This document shows, in pieces, positions 60,537 to 62,430 of a stretch of DNA of 62,430 nucleotides. A program made the position numbers and the translations under genes. The notes below the pieces were generated by a model that made no database searches, was not told the DNA's origin, and worked only from the letters and a program-made list of their open reading frames with translations. Source of the DNA: JAAEQG01 sp023133475. GTDB lineage: Bacteria > Planctomycetota > Phycisphaerae > UBA1845. Position 1 is the first letter of the stretch. The number at the start of each line of letters is the position of its first letter. The stretch is from contig DAOVLE010000001.1 in NCBI GenBank assembly GCA_030631415.1, positions 1 through 62,430 on the forward strand, in the 5' to 3' direction.

Positions 60537-61934
60537 ATGAAGCCCGATGACCCCGATACCCTGCTTGCCGGCGCCGGGTCCTTTATGTGCGCCTTTGAGA
60601 TGGTCGGCGCCCAAGAGGTGGTTTTTGGTGGGGCTTATCTCTCCAGCGATGGAGGCGAATCATGGCAGGAGGTCATCAGCGCGGACCGCATCACCGCCGT
60701 GGAGTTCTGTGAACAGGACCCGAGCATCGCCTATGCCGGCAGCGCGTTCGCCTTCTACCGCAGCACGGACGGCGGGTTCAGTTGGCAGAAGTTCTGGGAC
60801 GAAGAGCGCCAGACGTGGGGGTCGCCGGGCATCAGCCCGGGCGTGCCGGTCGACATCCAGACCGATCCGGCGGACTGCAATCGAGTCTTCATCAACAACT
60901 ACGCCGGCGGCAATTTCCTGTCGACCGATGGGGGTCAGAACTGGGCGATCGCCTCGGAGGGCTACACCGGAGCCGATCCCCCACGCGTGTTCATCGATCC
61001 GCAGGACTCGGCCTATGTCATCACCATCACGCGGATGGCGCCATTCGCAAGCAGCGACGGGGGCGAGAGCTGGGAAACCATAGCTTATTCCGGCCTGGTC
61101 GCCGGAGGCGAGGCCCTGGGTATGGACCCCACAGACCCGGAGCACCTCTTGGTCGACTCCGGGGCCATGATCTATGAAACCCGCGACGGTGGGCAGAACT
61201 GGTCCGAGCGACACGAGTTTGACATTCCTGAGGGGACTAACACCCAGCACAAGGAATTCGTCTTCGCCCCCTCGGACCCGGACTACGTCTACGTAGGTTC
61301 GTTGAACACCGCTCTGATCGCGGATGAGCCGATGTCGCCCGACACGATTGTCGGAGCCGGTATCTATCGTTCCACCGACGGAGGCACGAACTGGACCCGT
61401 TTGACGGACCCCAAAGTGTTTGACAGCGCCTTCGTGGCGATCGCGGTAAGCCCCACCAATCCTCAGACAGTGTATGCCGCCGGCATGTTTGATATTGGCG
61501 TGTTCAAAAGCACCGATGCCGGTGAAACCTGGGAGGGGATCACCGGCGGGTTGTCGGAGCCATATGGTTGGTTTGATGATGTTGTCGTGGACCCGTCTGA
61601 CGACCAGCGGGTGTTCCTATGCGGTTCGACCGGTCTGTACCGGAGTATGAACGGCGGGCAATCCTGGGAGCAGCTGGCAGCAGGTCTCGATCCCAATGTC
61701 GTGGTTTCTGCGATAGCAGTCGATCCATCGGACTCGGCCGTCGTGTACGTGGCTACGGCGCTTGGCGTCTACTGCTCCACCGATGGTGGGGACCAGTTCC
61801 AGAAACTTCACCAGGGGCTCGACCAAGAAGTCCTTCCGGTGGCGCATTTGTCGATTAGCTTCGATGGTTCCGTGCTGTATGCAGCTTCCATAGGCATCTA
61901 TCGCCTGGGCACCCCGGCAGGTATGGCGGAGTAG
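60537..61934 (+). CDS. BNR/Asp-box beta-propeller protein, 5' truncated
   Basis: The first ATG is 60537, but the frame is open upstream and reads SSLYMKPDDPDTLLAGAG, where YMKPDDPDTL is a typical mid-blade sequence, so the N-terminus and signal peptide are missing. The 465 residues hold many Asp-box repeats (SSDGGESW, STDGGFSW, STDGGQNW, SSDGGESW, TRDGGQNW, STDGGTNW, STDAGETW, SMNGGQSW), each one blade, as in sialidase-fold and VPS10-like propellers. No sialidase Arg triad is evident. It meets the truncated minus-strand fragment head to head, a rearrangement junction. Confidence 0.8.
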   Translation: MKPDDPDTLLAGAGSFMCAFEMVGAQEVVFGGAYLSSDGGESWQEVISADRITAVEFCEQDPSIAYAGSAFAFYRSTDGGFSWQKFWDEERQTWGSPGISPGVPVDIQTDPADCNRVFINNYAGGNFLSTDGGQNWAIASEGYTGADPPRVFIDPQDSAYVITITRMAPFASSDGGESWETIAYSGLVAGGEALGMDPTDPEHLLVDSGAMIYETRDGGQNWSERHEFDIPEGTNTQHKEFVFAPSDPDYVYVGSLNTALIADEPMSPDTIVGAGIYRSTDGGTNWTRLTDPKVFDSAFVAIAVSPTNPQTVYAAGMFDIGVFKSTDAGETWEGITGGLSEPYGWFDDVVVDPSDDQRVFLCGSTGLYRSMNGGQSWEQLAAGLDPNVVVSAIAVDPSDSAVVYVATALGVYCSTDGGDQFQKLHQGLDQEVLPVAHLSISFDGSVLYAASIGIYRLGTPAGMAE

Positions 61935-62166
61935 CCGCGATCCTTCCCGCTGCTGCCGCTACGGTCGCGTGAACACCCGAAAGAAGATACGGCGGACGGG
62001 TGGGAAGTCGTAGGCAGTTATGGACTTCGATTTCGCCAGCACGGCAAAACGCGGCGAAACGAGGAAATCGGCCGCGCCCGACCGGTTCCGGAGTGATATC
62101 AAGATACGTAAGCCGTAATCAGTGGTCACGAAGTCGTGGCAGATTCGTGGCAAAACCAGCGTGGAA
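61935..62166. other. Intergenic region without recognisable genes
   Basis: This stretch, between the propeller gene and the arm-type repeats, holds no supported gene or structure. An IRILISLRNRSGAADFLVSPR-like minus-strand reading occurs but lacks a start signal. Confidence 0.4.
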
Positions 62167-62201
62167 ACAGTCCAGAACGCAGTGCGCAGACAGTCCAGAA
62201 C
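62167..62201 (+). repeat. Direct repeat pair left of attachment copy 3
   Basis: ACAGTCCAGAAC occurs at 62167-62178 and 62190-62201, a 23-bp period or about two helical turns. It lies 71 bases left of tRNA fragment 3, the same relative place as the arm repeats at fragment 2 but with a different sequence. Confidence 0.5.
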
Positions 62202-62272
62202 CAGTAGCTAAGTGTTGCTGGTGCCATCGCTTAAGTCGTTATCACACAGTGGGTTAGGATCGCCTTGCTCCG

Positions 62273-62316
62273 GCTTCCCAAGCTGGACGTCGTCGGTTCG
62301 AATCCGATCGCCCGCT
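62273..62316 (+). repeat. tRNA-Gly(CCC) 3' half, attachment site copy 3
   Basis: The same 44 bases as the other two copies, from GCTTCCC to CGCCCGCT. The 5' half is again missing. It marks the right end of the outermost element in the window. Confidence 0.85.
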
Positions 62317-62390
62317 TTGATATAATCCCTTGGCCGAACGCTAGTTAGCGTACCTGCCTGCGTCGGGCAGAGCGGCTCTGAAAGCCCCGA

Positions 62391-62410
62391 AAAGTGGTAA
62401 TTACCACTTT
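62391..62410. repeat. Perfect 20-bp palindrome
   Basis: AAAGTGGTAATTACCACTTT, a perfect palindrome 75 bases right of tRNA fragment 3. Its GTGGTAAT core is shared with the palindromes left of fragment 1. It may be an operator of a gene beyond the window. Confidence 0.55.
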
Positions 62411-62430
62411 CGAGCTTCGAGGAGCCCAAA

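Noticed and set aside
1..62430. CRISPR array
   Set aside because: No run of regularly spaced repeats with unique spacers was seen; all repeats are pairs or short tandem units.

Overview
The window looks like accessory DNA of a planctomycete, probably of the Phycisphaerae type. It is GC-rich. It carries four PEP-CTERM surface proteins in a row, a Kelch protein ending in a dockerin-like Ca-binding repeat pair typical of that phylum, a multihaem cytochrome lipoprotein, and a large mobile and defence gene load. No rRNA gene, complete tRNA gene or CRISPR array was found.

Region 1 (1-16700). The tail of an ISL3-type transposase and one unknown gene are followed by a block of nine genes, all on the minus strand. 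Read in the direction of transcription these are: tyrosine recombinase, IetA-like AAA ATPase, an IetS-like protein that has lost its protease core, HsdM, RhuM, HsdS with an extra C-terminal domain, HsdR, HamA and HamB. The type I restriction genes and the Hachiman pair (HamA-HamB) are joined by 4-base ATGA overlaps, so they probably form one translationally coupled defence operon. The recombinase gene appears leaderless. Its promoter overlaps one arm of a 14-bp inverted repeat, and a dif-like site lies just upstream.

Region 2 (16950-38350). This is part of a transferable element: a DUF932-like protein, small membrane and ribbon-helix-helix proteins, two coiled-coil envelope proteins, a VirD4-type coupling protein, a MobF (TrwC-like) relaxase and a relaxosome-type RHH protein. 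No VirB-type secretion genes are present. A Kelch-dockerin gene sits inside it between two copies of a roughly 310-bp element whose sequence differences preserve RNA stems on the plus strand. Next come a DNA methyltransferase that reads in frame into a small conserved domain, an AbiE system whose toxin gene is truncated, and a 1524-residue methyltransferase-helicase with a plausible gene nested out of frame in its linker.

Region 3 (39300-46000). This is a three-gene operon: a membrane-anchored calcineurin-like phosphoesterase, a 1230-residue TPR protein with a polymerase-beta-type nucleotidyltransferase site, and a soluble calcineurin-like phosphoesterase. I do not recognise it as a named system, and it is the best candidate here for an undescribed one.

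Region 4 (46300-62430). Three same-oriented copies of the 3' half of a tRNA-Gly(CCC) gene (46473, 58124, 62273) mark element ends. Each has a different short direct repeat 55-75 bp to its left, as expected for arm sites of different integrases. The segment between the first two copies has its own tyrosine recombinase, a Dam-type methylase, an amidoligase-like gene, a chimaeric metallopeptidase-integrase ORF and the PEP-CTERM array. Each PEP-CTERM gene is preceded by the same short intergenic motif. The last segment carries the cytochrome and a beta-propeller protein that meet at a rearrangement junction.
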